A stretch of 64,000 nt of DNA from Hyparrhenia diplandra (Eukaryota > Streptophyta > Magnoliopsida > Poales > Poaceae). The DNA is taken from assembly GCA_015847255.1 (NCBI GenBank), contig JADLZK010009368.1:62001-126000 (forward strand), written 5' to 3'. The notes under the pieces are model-generated. The model ran no database searches and had not been told where the DNA came from. It saw only the letters and a list, made by a program, of their open reading frames with translations. Positions within the stretch are counted from its first letter, which is position 1. Each line of letters starts with the position of its first letter. Shown here piece by piece: positions 45,849 to 55,202 of this stretch. A program made the translations under genes and the position numbers.

Positions 45849-46211
45849 TCTCTTTTCTCTACATCTAGTATTTGCCTTTGCTCACCCAAGAATGCAATTC
45901 TAGATTCATTTTTGGCTAACTTGTCCGAAGTTGATCAAATATATGGATAACAATGTTAATTTTTATATAATCAAATAAACATAGTATAAAAATATGTTTC
46001 ATAACGCGGCGAGGAACTGAACTGCGTTTTGGCGTCGCAAATGAACTGAACTGCGGCTCTGAAACAAACACACGCTCAGGTTGCGGCGCACGCCTGAACT
46101 GCGGCTCTGAAGCAAACACAAGCTCAGGTTGCTGTGCGCCCAAGCCACCCCTAGTATACGTACCCCAGACGCCGAGAACGGAGAACGAAGTCTAATCCGA
46201 GGCCCGCTCGC
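45849..46211. other. 5' flank of the PPR gene
   Basis: Contains a diverged direct repeat (ctgaactgcggctctga at about 46045 and 46093, each followed by a-caaacaca). No other feature. Confidence 0.5.
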
Positions 46212-47846
46212 ATGGCTAGCCGAGCGAGGCAACTCCACGCCATCTACATGACCAGTAGCTCCCATGAGCCTGACAAGTGGGCCCACCTAGTCAGGGAGTA
46301 CGCCTCCCAATCCTTGCTCCGGGAAGCCGCCCTCGTCTACGCCAGGAACGTGCCCCGCCGGACGCACCACCAGCCGCTCCTCCCCGTCCTCCTCAAGGCC
46401 GCCGCTGCCTCTACCCCGGCCGAGTCCGGACTCGGCAAGTCCCTACATGCGGAGGCCCTCAAGTGCGCCTTCACCCGCGACCTGCTCGTCGGCACCACGA
46501 TCGTGTCGATGTACTGCAAGTGCGGCGCGCTCGCCGACGCGCGCAGGGCGTTCGACGAGATGCCGGACCGGAACGTCATCAGTTACAACGCGCTCCTCGC
46601 CGGGTACGCCGCGGCGGGGGACATGGACGGTGCCCTGGCGCTGTTCGGTGGCATGCGCTCCTGGACGTACGTCACGTGGGCAACGCTGATCCGCGGGTTC
46701 GCGGAGAAGGGCGACATGGCGGGGGCTCGGAGGTGGTTCGAGGCAACGCCGCCGGGGATGCGGACCGTTGTCACTTGGACCGTGCTCGTGCACGGCTACG
46801 TGTCGACGGGGGACATGGAGGCGGCGAGGGAGGTGTTCGACAGGATGCCCGCGAGGAACGCCTTTGTCTGGTCGTCGATGGTCACGGGGTACTTCAAGGC
46901 TGGTGACGCCGAGGAGGCGCGGGCGGTGTTCGATAGGATCCCGACACGGAACCTGGTGAACTGGAACGCGCTGATCGCCGGGTACGCCCAAATCGGGTGC
47001 AGTGAGAAGGCGCTCGAGGCTTTTCATTCGATGCTTCAGGAGAGGGTAAAGCCGGACGAGTTCACCATGGCGAGCTTGCTGTCAGCATGCGCGCAGCTCG
47101 GGTCGCTAGAGCAGGGGAAGAAAGTTCATCACTTCATTAACCGGGAGCATATCCGGAAGAACCACTTTGTGGTGAATGGTTTGATCGACATGTATGCCAA
47201 GTGTGGTGACCTCTCCTACGCCCGATACATCTTTGATAGCACAAGATGGAAGAACACCGAATGCTGGAACACCATGATCTCTGCACTTGCAAGCCATGGT
47301 CGGAGCGATGAAGCAGTCCACCTGTTCTTCCAGATGGAGCGCTCTGGGCTGACGCCCAACTCGATCACTGTTCTTGCCGTGCTTGGAGCTTGCACGCACG
47401 GAGGGTTTGTTGATGAAGGATTACGAATCTTCAGCAAGCTCGATGCATATGGAGTTGAAGCGGGAGTGGAACATTACGGTTGCCTGGTCGATCTATTAGG
47501 CCGGGCTGGAAAACTGAAGGAAGCCTACGAGATTGTCAAGAACATGCACTTGGAACCTAACGAGGTGATCTGGGGATCGTTGCTTGGCGCTTGTAGAGTG
47601 CATGGTGATGCGGAAATGTCAAGATTGGTAACAGACGACATCCATCGATTGCATTCTGTTCACGCATCGTCCAATGATGCAGAGTACATCATGCTGTCAA
47701 ATATCATGGCTGCTTCAGAGAAGTGGGAGCAGGCCGAGCAAATGAGGAGAAAAATGGCGCGACATGGGGTTGAGAAGACTCCTGGCTGTAGTTCCCTTGA
47801 GGTTGGAAGTCCTGGATGCCAAGTGTATGCAGGCAGTAGGCAGTAG
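46212..47846 (+). CDS. Pentatricopeptide repeat protein, PLS class, E subgroup
   Basis: An intronless 544-residue frame starting at the ATG at 46212 (MASRARQLHAIYMTSSSHEP). It shows tandem PPR motifs of alternating P, L and S type from about residue 65 to 420: LVGTTIVSMYCKCGALADAR, VISYNALLAGYAAAGDMDGA, VWSSMVTGYFKAGDAEEARA, LVNWNALIAGYAQIGCSEKA and NGLIDMYAKCGDLSYARYIF. An E-type extension follows (VIWGSLLGACRVHGD, then YIMLSNIMAASEKWEQAEQM and GCSSLEV). There is no DYW deaminase domain. PLS-E proteins bind specific organelle transcripts and recruit a deaminase in trans for C-to-U editing. It most resembles At3g21470-type proteins from memory. Its N-terminus does not settle whether it enters mitochondria or plastids. 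Confidence 0.92.
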   Translation: MASRARQLHAIYMTSSSHEPDKWAHLVREYASQSLLREAALVYARNVPRRTHHQPLLPVLLKAAAASTPAESGLGKSLHAEALKCAFTRDLLVGTTIVSMYCKCGALADARRAFDEMPDRNVISYNALLAGYAAAGDMDGALALFGGMRSWTYVTWATLIRGFAEKGDMAGARRWFEATPPGMRTVVTWTVLVHGYVSTGDMEAAREVFDRMPARNAFVWSSMVTGYFKAGDAEEARAVFDRIPTRNLVNWNALIAGYAQIGCSEKALEAFHSMLQERVKPDEFTMASLLSACAQLGSLEQGKKVHHFINREHIRKNHFVVNGLIDMYAKCGDLSYARYIFDSTRWKNTECWNTMISALASHGRSDEAVHLFFQMERSGLTPNSITVLAVLGACTHGGFVDEGLRIFSKLDAYGVEAGVEHYGCLVDLLGRAGKLKEAYEIVKNMHLEPNEVIWGSLLGACRVHGDAEMSRLVTDDIHRLHSVHASSNDAEYIMLSNIMAASEKWEQAEQMRRKMARHGVEKTPGCSSLEVGSPGCQVYAGSRQ

Positions 47847-48004
47847 TGCTTTGTGCCGACTACATTACTCTAAGTTCGTTCAATAATTTTGTTCCATATT
47901 TTTCATTGATCTGATTTTACTAGTAGCTCACCCAAAGAAGAAATGGTCTTGTGTGATGCATTTGATAGAAAAAAATTACACACGTCGACCATTGTAGTCC
48001 TGTT
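47847..48004. other. 3' flank of the PPR gene
   Basis: Short AT-rich segment leading to the LINE insertion site; the LINE's left target-site copy is at 48005-48016. Confidence 0.5.
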
Positions 48005-48157
48005 CTAGAACGTGTTTTTTTTTTTTTATTTTTCACCGGGGGGGATTTAAATCCCCACCTGAATTTTATTGCCTGTGGCCCAAACGGCCGGATACAGTTT
48101 ATATCGGAAATGATTACATCACCCTATGGGTTTCAAAGGATTACAACCCGCTAGTAC

Positions 48158-51100
48158 CTAGTTCTCCATTGCCGTTTCAAACAATTGACACCATCTATCT
48201 GCGATATGTTTCTTCTTTCTTTTGAGCCTTGCTCTCCATAACTGAGCTGTTTCTTTGCACTGCTGAAGTGCTAGCCGAACCGTTACTGCTTCATTTCTGA
48301 AAACAGCCGCATTTCTGGCCTTCCACAATATCCAGCAGCAGAGAGCTATGAATGCTGGCATTTCATCTCTCGGTACTCCTGGTAGGTTGGTGACAGTGTG
48401 GAGGTTGTTGACCTCCATCCCAATAAGCTGGGTCAAATTGAGCTTTTCCCAGAATGCTTTGCCGAGGATGCATCCACTGATAATATGTTCTGGTGTTTCT
48501 TCATTTGCACCGCATATCTCACATGTTGTGTCTGGTACAACGTGTTTCTTGTGCAGAACCATCCTGCATTGAATCCTTCTCCGAAGCAACAGCCACATGA
48601 ACAATTGCACTCTCGGTGGTGCGCAGTTCTTCCAAATAAAGTTTGCTTTGTCATCTTTGTGGTGCCCTTGGGCCTTGATAAAGCAGTAAACAGAGGCGCT
48701 GTCAATACCCTTGGAATTGAAGAAAGCCGATTCCCTGGTATCTTGATCCTGACTTAGCTGGGTTTGCTGAATGATGTCCTCAACCTGCTCAAGCTCCAAC
48801 TGTGCCCTCTGCGATAACCTGGCGACCAAGGTGTGCCGAAAGCCGGTTGTAAACATTTGCTGAACTGATTCGTCCTTGGCGGTGCAGTGACTGAAAATTG
48901 CCGGGAACCTGTCAGCGAGAGCTTCATCTTGATGCCAGACATCCATCCAAAAAGAGGTGGACACCCCATCGCCGATCTTCACAGTAGTGATCGCTTGATA
49001 GAGCGGCAGCAGGGAGCGCAGGGTATCCCAATGATGGCCATGAATATCTCCTTTGAGCGATGCAATTGAGGCTCGCTCCTTCACCCAAATCGCCCAAGCA
49101 GATGGCTTGTCAGAGTGAAGCCTGTGTACCAGTTTTAGCAGCAGGCAAATGTTTTGTGCTCCTAAGTCCTTGATCCCGAGGCCACCCAGCTCACGCGGGG
49201 CAGACACATTTATCCACGCAACCAGGCAGCTCGCCGCATTGGCGTGGCCATCCGTGCTTCCAGACCAGAAGAAACCCCTCCTCTTCCCGTCCATGATATG
49301 GATTGCGGACTGCGGAAGGTGCAGGGAGCTCATGGCATAGACAAGCTGGCAGTCGAGTACATAGTTCACAAGCACCGCGCGACCCATCGGGTTTAGGAGC
49401 TGAGCCTGCCATGAACCAAGGTATCGGTCTGTCTTCTGAATGTATGGGCTGAACGCTGAGAGAGGAAGCTTGTGCACCGAGAGGGGCAGACCCAGGTACG
49501 GCTGTGGGAAGGAGTCTTTCCTGCAGCCCAGAATCTGAACACAATCGTCAACAAGTCGGTGATCCATGTGTATTGGCACAAGAGTACTCTTCTCGAAATT
49601 GATCTGCAGCCCTGAGAACCCAGCAAACTGCTCTAACACCGCCTTGAGGTTGATAGCATCCTGTCTGGTGCCACGCATGACGATCAGTGTGTCGTCAGCG
49701 TATTGTAGTGCAGCGCACGGCATGTCTGTTTCCGTCGGGTGTCTGATCCCAATGTTCTGTCTGATCATTCCTTGAAGTGTCTCGGCTACAAGCAGGAAGA
49801 GGTATGGAGAGATTGGGTCGCCCTGCCGTAGTCCTCTCTTGCAGGAGATCCAAGGTCCTGGGCATCCATTCACCAGAACCGCTGATTTGGATGTCTTGAG
49901 TAGGTCGTGCATCCACCCAATCCAAAGCTCGCTGAACCCTCTCGCTCGCAAGACTGCAAATAGACCCTCCCAACAGACCGTGTCGAAAGCCTTTGCGAAG
50001 TCAAGCTTTAACACAATGGCCGGCATCCTTCTCTTATGGCAGACCTGAACTAATTCAGCAGCATAGACGAAGGTGTCAGAGATGGATCGGCCTCTGATGA
50101 AACCTGTCTGTGAAATGTCAATGAGATTGGGGATTTCCTGCTGCAGTCTTGTGGTAAGAATCTTGGAGAGAATCTTTATGGAGCAGTTCTGCAGGCAGAT
50201 GGGTCTAAAAGCATTGACATCAACTGCCCCTTGTTTCTTCGGAATTAGGACCATATGTGATCTATTCAGGGGCTCAAGATCCGCCTCTGCAGTGTGGACT
50301 GCTGATAGGAAATCCATCACCTGATCTTTCACCGCCCCCCAGGCTGCCTTGTAGAAGACTGGACCGAACCCATCTGGTCCCGGTGCGCTGCATGAGTTCA
50401 TCGCCTTGATTGCTGTCACTGCCTCCGTTGTAGTGAACTGATCACAGAGGCGCTCGCTCGGCCGGTAAGCATCCGCATACAGTCTGTCAAGGTCGATCGC
50501 CGCCGAAGATCCCGTGACCCCAACGATGGATTTGAAGAACTCGGTGAGAGCCTGCGTTTTCCCGGAGTGACTGACAATCTCGTCGCTGCCCACTCGAACC
50601 ATCCTGATGAAATTCGATCTTGCTCTCTGCGTGGCCGTTGCGTGGTGGAACGCCGTGTTTGCATCGGCTTCTCTTATCGCCTTGTGCTTGCTTCGCTGTT
50701 TCCAGTAGGCGGCCTTTTCTTTTACCGCCACCTCGAGCTCAAGCTTTGCTATGGAGCGAACCTGAAACTCCTCCACAGACAGATTTCTTGTTTCCTCGAA
50801 AAAATCAAAGAGCTGAATAATGAAGCGACAGTTATGTATAGTGTGGTGTGGTGCCCTGTTACACCGATTCCAAACCTTAGCTGCCGACCGCGTCGTCTTG
50901 ATGCAAGCGGCCAATCTCTGCACCGCGTCGTGCCTGTGAGGCGCCTGCTGCCAAGCCGGTAGAATGGTCGGGAGGAAGTTTGGGTTTAGAAGCCAGAACT
51001 TTTCGAAGCGAAAGTGGTTATGCTTTGGAAGGTCGGTGGCCACCGAAAGGAGGAGGGGGGTGTGGTCGGAGGTGGGCCGAGGAAGCGAGGAAAGGAAGCA

Positions 51101-51769
51101 GAAGGGGAATAACCGGTTGAACGCGTTGTCAGCAAAGGCACGGTCGAGCCTCGCGAGGACTGGGTTTGGCTGGTTGTTGCTCCAGGTGTAAAGACGGTCA
51201 GACAGGTCAAATTCAGAGATTTGCATGGATAGGATGGAGTCGTTGAACGCAGCTGCCAGGGTTGGGTTGTAGAGGCCATTGCTTTTGTCCTCCGGGCCTC
51301 GTACTAAGTTGAAGTCACCAAGAAGGAGCCAGGGTGAGTGAGTGTGCTGGGTTAAGTCTGAAAGGGAGTGAAGGAACGGGATGGAGCCAGCGTGATCCGA
51401 AGGACCATAGACATTTGAGATCGTGAAGTCAAGGTCTGAAACGTTGCAGCTTAGGGCGGTTGTTAGGCAGTGAGTGCTCTGAATGCAGCTGTCTAGCGAG
51501 AAGATAGCTGGGTTCCAAGCGGTTAGGATCCCACCACGCGAGCCATCGGCCGGGACAAAGACGAAGGAAGAGGAGAAGGGGTGTGGTAGGAAGCTCCTCG
51601 CTTTGAACAGGCCAATATCAGAAAGTTTCGTTTCCTGTAGACAAACGATCGACGCATTTGCATCGCATAACGCGTTTCGTACGACCTTACACTTGTCCGA
51701 GTCGCCTAGACCACGCACGTTCCAACATACGAAATAAAAGGAGCGCTTGTTCATATTCATGGTAAACAT
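48158..51769 (-). CDS. LINE ORF2: endonuclease and reverse transcriptase
   Basis: An uninterrupted frame of about 1203 residues from the ATG at 51769 to TAG at 48158-48160. The N-terminal APE-type endonuclease has WNVRGLGD, QETK, LLLGDFNLV and SDHTPLLL. The reverse transcriptase follows with LIPKKQGA, FRPICLQNCSIKILSKI, QTGFIRGRSISD, LKLDFAKAFDTV, GLRQGDPISPYLFLLV and the catalytic AALQYADDTLIV. A C-terminal zinc-binding zf-RVT region has WKNCAPPRVQLFMWLLL and CEICGANEETPEHIISGC. No RNase H domain was recognised. The protein nicks the target and copies element RNA onto it. All key motifs appear intact, so it may still be active in trans. Confidence 0.93.
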   Translation of the reverse strand: MFTMNMNKRSFYFVCWNVRGLGDSDKCKVVRNALCDANASIVCLQETKLSDIGLFKARSFLPHPFSSSFVFVPADGSRGGILTAWNPAIFSLDSCIQSTHCLTTALSCNVSDLDFTISNVYGPSDHAGSIPFLHSLSDLTQHTHSPWLLLGDFNLVRGPEDKSNGLYNPTLAAAFNDSILSMQISEFDLSDRLYTWSNNQPNPVLARLDRAFADNAFNRLFPFCFLSSLPRPTSDHTPLLLSVATDLPKHNHFRFEKFWLLNPNFLPTILPAWQQAPHRHDAVQRLAACIKTTRSAAKVWNRCNRAPHHTIHNCRFIIQLFDFFEETRNLSVEEFQVRSIAKLELEVAVKEKAAYWKQRSKHKAIREADANTAFHHATATQRARSNFIRMVRVGSDEIVSHSGKTQALTEFFKSIVGVTGSSAAIDLDRLYADAYRPSERLCDQFTTTEAVTAIKAMNSCSAPGPDGFGPVFYKAAWGAVKDQVMDFLSAVHTAEADLEPLNRSHMVLIPKKQGAVDVNAFRPICLQNCSIKILSKILTTRLQQEIPNLIDISQTGFIRGRSISDTFVYAAELVQVCHKRRMPAIVLKLDFAKAFDTVCWEGLFAVLRARGFSELWIGWMHDLLKTSKSAVLVNGCPGPWISCKRGLRQGDPISPYLFLLVAETLQGMIRQNIGIRHPTETDMPCAALQYADDTLIVMRGTRQDAINLKAVLEQFAGFSGLQINFEKSTLVPIHMDHRLVDDCVQILGCRKDSFPQPYLGLPLSVHKLPLSAFSPYIQKTDRYLGSWQAQLLNPMGRAVLVNYVLDCQLVYAMSSLHLPQSAIHIMDGKRRGFFWSGSTDGHANAASCLVAWINVSAPRELGGLGIKDLGAQNICLLLKLVHRLHSDKPSAWAIWVKERASIASLKGDIHGHHWDTLRSLLPLYQAITTVKIGDGVSTSFWMDVWHQDEALADRFPAIFSHCTAKDESVQQMFTTGFRHTLVARLSQRAQLELEQVEDIIQQTQLSQDQDTRESAFFNSKGIDSASVYCFIKAQGHHKDDKANFIWKNCAPPRVQLFMWLLLRRRIQCRMVLHKKHVVPDTTCEICGANEETPEHIISGCILGKAFWEKLNLTQLIGMEVNNLHTVTNLPGVPRDEMPAFIALCCWILWKARNAAVFRNEAVTVRLALQQCKETAQLWRARLKRKKKHIADRWCQLFETAMEN

Positions 51770-51968
51770 GCTAAACACCAAGCAGCTCTGGACGCCGGGG
51801 CAACCCGAGCGCCAGCCAGTTCAGTACAACACAACCGCGGTACAACGCAACCAACGAGACAGCTAAGCGAAATTAAAATGACAACGATACAGACACCTCC
51901 TAATGTGTGGATCCCGCGGCCGCCGGGTAGAAGGTGTGAGCCGCAGACGTTTGGCGACGGTGAACCTC

Positions 51969-53340
51969 TCATGGAGCCGGCGGCGGCACCACGACGTCAC
52001 TGGCGTTCTTGCAGCCCAGACCAGCCGCGCTGACGAGCTTACGCAGATCGCGCGTCTTGACGGGCAGGTTGTTGCATGACAGGATGTTGGAGTTCCTGAC
52101 GTGCTTCTTCAGCGTCGTGGTGCAGCCCGAGAGGGTGTTGAGCAGCGCCTTGCGCTGCATGGCCTGGGTCGTCATGTCAACGAACTCGGCCGGTGCCTTG
52201 GCGGCCAGCCGCGAACTAGCGCGCGTGGCCACCTCCCAGCTGGCGCCGTTGCGCCCACCACGGAGCCGCGGAGCGTGCGCACCCCGCGACGGGCGTAGGT
52301 GATCAAGGGCTTCGGCGCCGGCGGGCAGCAGTCGCCGGGCGCTTCGGCCACAATGACCGTGTCGGCACCGGCAGTCTCCACGGTAGCGTCGGTCGAGCCG
52401 GGCGCAGAGGGTGACGGGGTGCAGTGCTGGCAGGTGGAGCCCCCGTGGAGGGCGCCGGGGTGACCATGAGGTGCGCCCGGGGACACAGCGAGGCCCAGCG
52501 TCTCGCGCCGCGGACAGCGCACGGGCGTCGGCCGACGACGAGCAAAAGCGGTTGCCAACCGGGGCGGCCCGGTGGGTCGTAGCCGTTGTTGAGCGGTGCG
52601 GCTGGGGGACGGACCTGCCGCTCCAGCGCGAAAAGGGCCGTTGGGCCCCAAGGAAGGTCCGCCCCGTGAGGCGGCGGCGGGCCAAAAACGGCGCCAAGGT
52701 GCCGTCCGCATCGAAGCTGGTAGTCACGCGGCCGGCGCGGATCGGGAGGACCTTGGCCACGGCCCCCGTGCGGCCGGAACCCTTCTTGGCCGAGATGCGT
52801 ATCTCGCGCGGGATCAGTAGGCGATCATTGACCTCGAGGAGCAGGCGCAGGTGCTCGTAGGTGTTCGTCGTGAGGCAAGCCGGATCGATCTCCGCCACCT
52901 CCGCGAAGCTGGTGAAGCACTCCCGTATCTTCTCCGGGTACCAGTGCTCATTGGGGAAGTCGGCCACGGCAACGAAGGCGACCCAGGTCGGGTTGAAGTT
53001 GAACCTGTTGTTGGTCTCCTCCGGCCTCTCGAGCGAGATGACGTGGTCCTCCCACTGGAGAGGGCTCCGGGCACGCAGGGACTCGCGCTCCGCCAGCGAG
53101 TCGCAGCGCAGCAGCATGGCGCCACGCGACGACGGCAGGAAGTCCACCGGCATGAGCGGTTCCACGGACCACAGAGCGGCACGCAGGAACTCGCTGACCT
53201 CCACAGCATGGACCGGCGGGTCGATGTAGGCGAAGAGGAGCCCTTCCGTGAGCTCCGGCCTGCCGGGAGACCCAAGCGTCGACGAAGCGTGGGCGGCGCT
53301 GCATCCAGTCGAGGCTATCGCTGGAGTCGGAGCCATTGAA
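51969..53340 (-). pseudogene. LINE ORF1 (DUF4283-type RNA-binding protein), frame broken
   Basis: In one minus-strand frame the N-terminal part reads DFLPSSRGAMLLRCDSLAER, WEDHVISLERPEETNNRFNF and PTWVAFVAVADFPNEHWYPE, typical of the DUF4283 region of plant L1 ORF1. The same frame reopens at the C-terminus with SSRLAAKAPAEFVDMTTQAM and DLRKLVSAAGLGC, ending TGA at 51971-51969. In between, from about 52700 to 52260, the more protein-like reading (TVIVAEAPGDCCPPAPKPLI) lies in another frame. The start is also split between frames near 53300-53340. So at least two frame changes interrupt ORF1. ORF1 normally chaperones the element RNA, so this copy probably cannot supply it. Confidence 0.7.
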
Positions 53341-53552
53341 GTGGTCGCTCTCGTACTCGCCCGAGCTCTCGTCAGTCCCGAGGCCGTCCCAATCAGAGAC
53401 GTGCCCCTCGGGGAGACGTGGGGAAGCCGGGACGGACAGCGGCGCTGGAGGCAGACCACTGCGAGGTAGGACGCGCAGCGGCTCCAGCGGGGGCGAGCGA
53501 CGACGAGCCTCACCGGAGGAGTCCGAGGAGGCGTAGACGACTAGAACGTGTT

Positions 53553-53807
53553 AGCTGCAACCATTGAACTTCGGGACTTCCAGGTGTTTGTTTCAGAAAG
53601 TGAACCCATGGCAGTAAATGTAGATGAAATCAAGAAACATATATTTCTTGTCAAGATTGTAGAACATATACATTTCTACAGAATTTTGTACTAATGCCAG
53701 AAAAAAAAAAACAATGTTACTGCATTTCATCAAACACATTTGTGACAGAGACACTGGCAGATAGCGACATGACTTGACCATATCACAGTCAGCAACAAGT
53801 GAAGTGC
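53553..53807. other. 3' flank of the desaturase gene
   Basis: AT-rich, with an A run at about 53700-53712; presumably the desaturase 3' UTR interrupted upstream by the LINE. Confidence 0.45.
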
Positions 53808-55070
53808 CTAAACAACCGCTTCCCTATCAAAGATCCAGCTGAACTTGACCATCCTAGGCTCGTCCTTCTTGGTCCTGTCCTCGGCGCGCTCCGCGGCCCG
53901 GCGCATCCTCGGCGCGAGCCCGCAGACGAAGTCCCTGGCCCTGCGGCCCTCGCCGGAGAGCCCGGTCTCCAGCGTCTCCAGCTCCCACCGCTTGACAAGG
54001 AACTCGACGATGTCCGCGTAATCCCGGGCGGTGTACACGCCGAGGCGCTGGGCGACGGCGGCGAAGTGCTCGAACAGGTTCATGTCGCGGCCGTCGTGCA
54101 TGAGGTGCGCGGGCATGGTGATCCGCTTGCGCATCATGTCCGCGATGGCGAGCACGGCGCCCTCCGGGTCCAGCCGCAGCAGCTGCTCCACGATACGCCC
54201 GTACGCCGTCTCGTGCCGCTTCTCGTCCGCAGCGATGGTGCCGCAGGTGCGCGCCAGGACGTCGTCCCCGTGCGCCCTGGCGAGCCGCGCGGTGTTGCCG
54301 TGCGAGACGGCCGTCGCGCGCTCCTGGAAACTCGTGTACACGAAGCCCAGGTACGGGTTGTTCTCCGTTCCAGGATCCTGTATGTATGCAATTCAGAAAG
54401 AAAAAAAAGCAGCCAGCCGCGGGAAATCAACATCAGAGAATGCACAATGCAGTGGAGTGGAGAAACAAGAGTCCAAGACGACGGTGACGCGTACCATGCC
54501 GGAGCCGATGAGGTACTGGACGGTCTTCTCGACCATGCGCATGTCGACGCGTCCAGAGAGGTACATGTACTTGCCGAGGATGTCGCCGTGGCGGTTCTCC
54601 TCGGCGGTCCATGCGCGCGTCCAGACCGCCCAGGGACAGGCGCTGGCGCCGGTCTCGTCACGGACGCCGTCGAGCGTGTTGATCATGGTCTGGTACGTGG
54701 GCAGCGCCTCCTCCGTGATCATGTCGCCGACGAGCACGACGAAGTACTCGTCGGGGAGCCCCGCAGCGCGAGCCCGCAGCTCCTGAACCTCGTACTCGAA
54801 CATCTCGGACGAGGAGTCGGGAAGGAAGTCCGTCGGCTGCCAGCACTCCTCCACGGGCTTGAGCAGTGGCAGCAGCGACCGCGCCGCCCAGCCCTCCAGC
54901 GACCGGAACACCTCCGCCTTCTCCGGCGGCATCGAGTGCATCACGCGGGCGCGCGTGGCGGGCGCCGCGACCGCCGCGGACACGCGGCATTGCCGGCGGC
55001 GCGAGGCGGTTGGCGCCACCACCGCCACCGGGCCGCGGGCGCGGACGCTGATGCCGTGGGCCTGCATCAT
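53808..55070 (-). CDS. Plastid stearoyl/acyl-ACP desaturase
   Basis: Two exons: 55070-54495 and 54377-53808, joined as ...IGSGM|DPGTENNP, giving 381 residues with stop at 53810-53808. Two adjacent ATGs (55070 and 55067) open the frame. Residues 1 to about 40 are rich in Arg, Ala, Val and Ser and fit a plastid transit peptide. The di-iron ligand motifs are EENRHG at 157-162 and DEKRHE at 243-248, with EEALPTY near 120 supplying another Glu. FAB2-type enzymes insert the delta-9 double bond into acyl-ACP in the stroma using ferredoxin, setting the ratio of saturated to unsaturated fatty acids. All motifs look intact. The family is multi-copy in grasses, and members differ in substrate, so stearoyl specificity is not proven. 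Confidence 0.93.
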
Positions 55071-55192
55071 CGTGTCCGTTGGGTTGGCTGCGCTGCGTAC
55101 GACCGGACAGGCGGAGACTGGAGGAGGCAGCGGCGACTTTGGAGTGGAGTGTAGCGAGCGAGTTTGTTGGACGGCGAGTGAACGCCGGCGGG

Positions 55193-55202
55193 TGTATATA
55201 AT
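55193..55202 (-). promoter_or_regulatory. Likely TATA box of the desaturase gene
   Basis: The minus strand reads ATTATATACAC, about 125 bases before the start codon, at the edge of a GC-rich leader. It is well placed for a core promoter. Confidence 0.6.

Larger units (their letters stand above)
48017..53540 (-). mobile_element. Near full-length L1-type LINE
   Basis: A 5.5 kb element on the minus strand with ORF1, then ORF2, then a 3' region ending in an A-rich tail (T-rich at 48017-48037 on the plus strand). The 12 bp ctagaacgtgtt occurs at both borders, 48005-48016 and 53541-53552, a target-site duplication made by target-primed reverse transcription. Identical TSD copies and an open ORF2 indicate a recent insertion. 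It landed between the PPR and desaturase genes. Confidence 0.93.

Noticed and set aside
53799..55154. 451-codon open frame on the plus strand
   Set aside because: Antisense shadow of the desaturase exons; it runs straight through the intron and ignores the splice sites.
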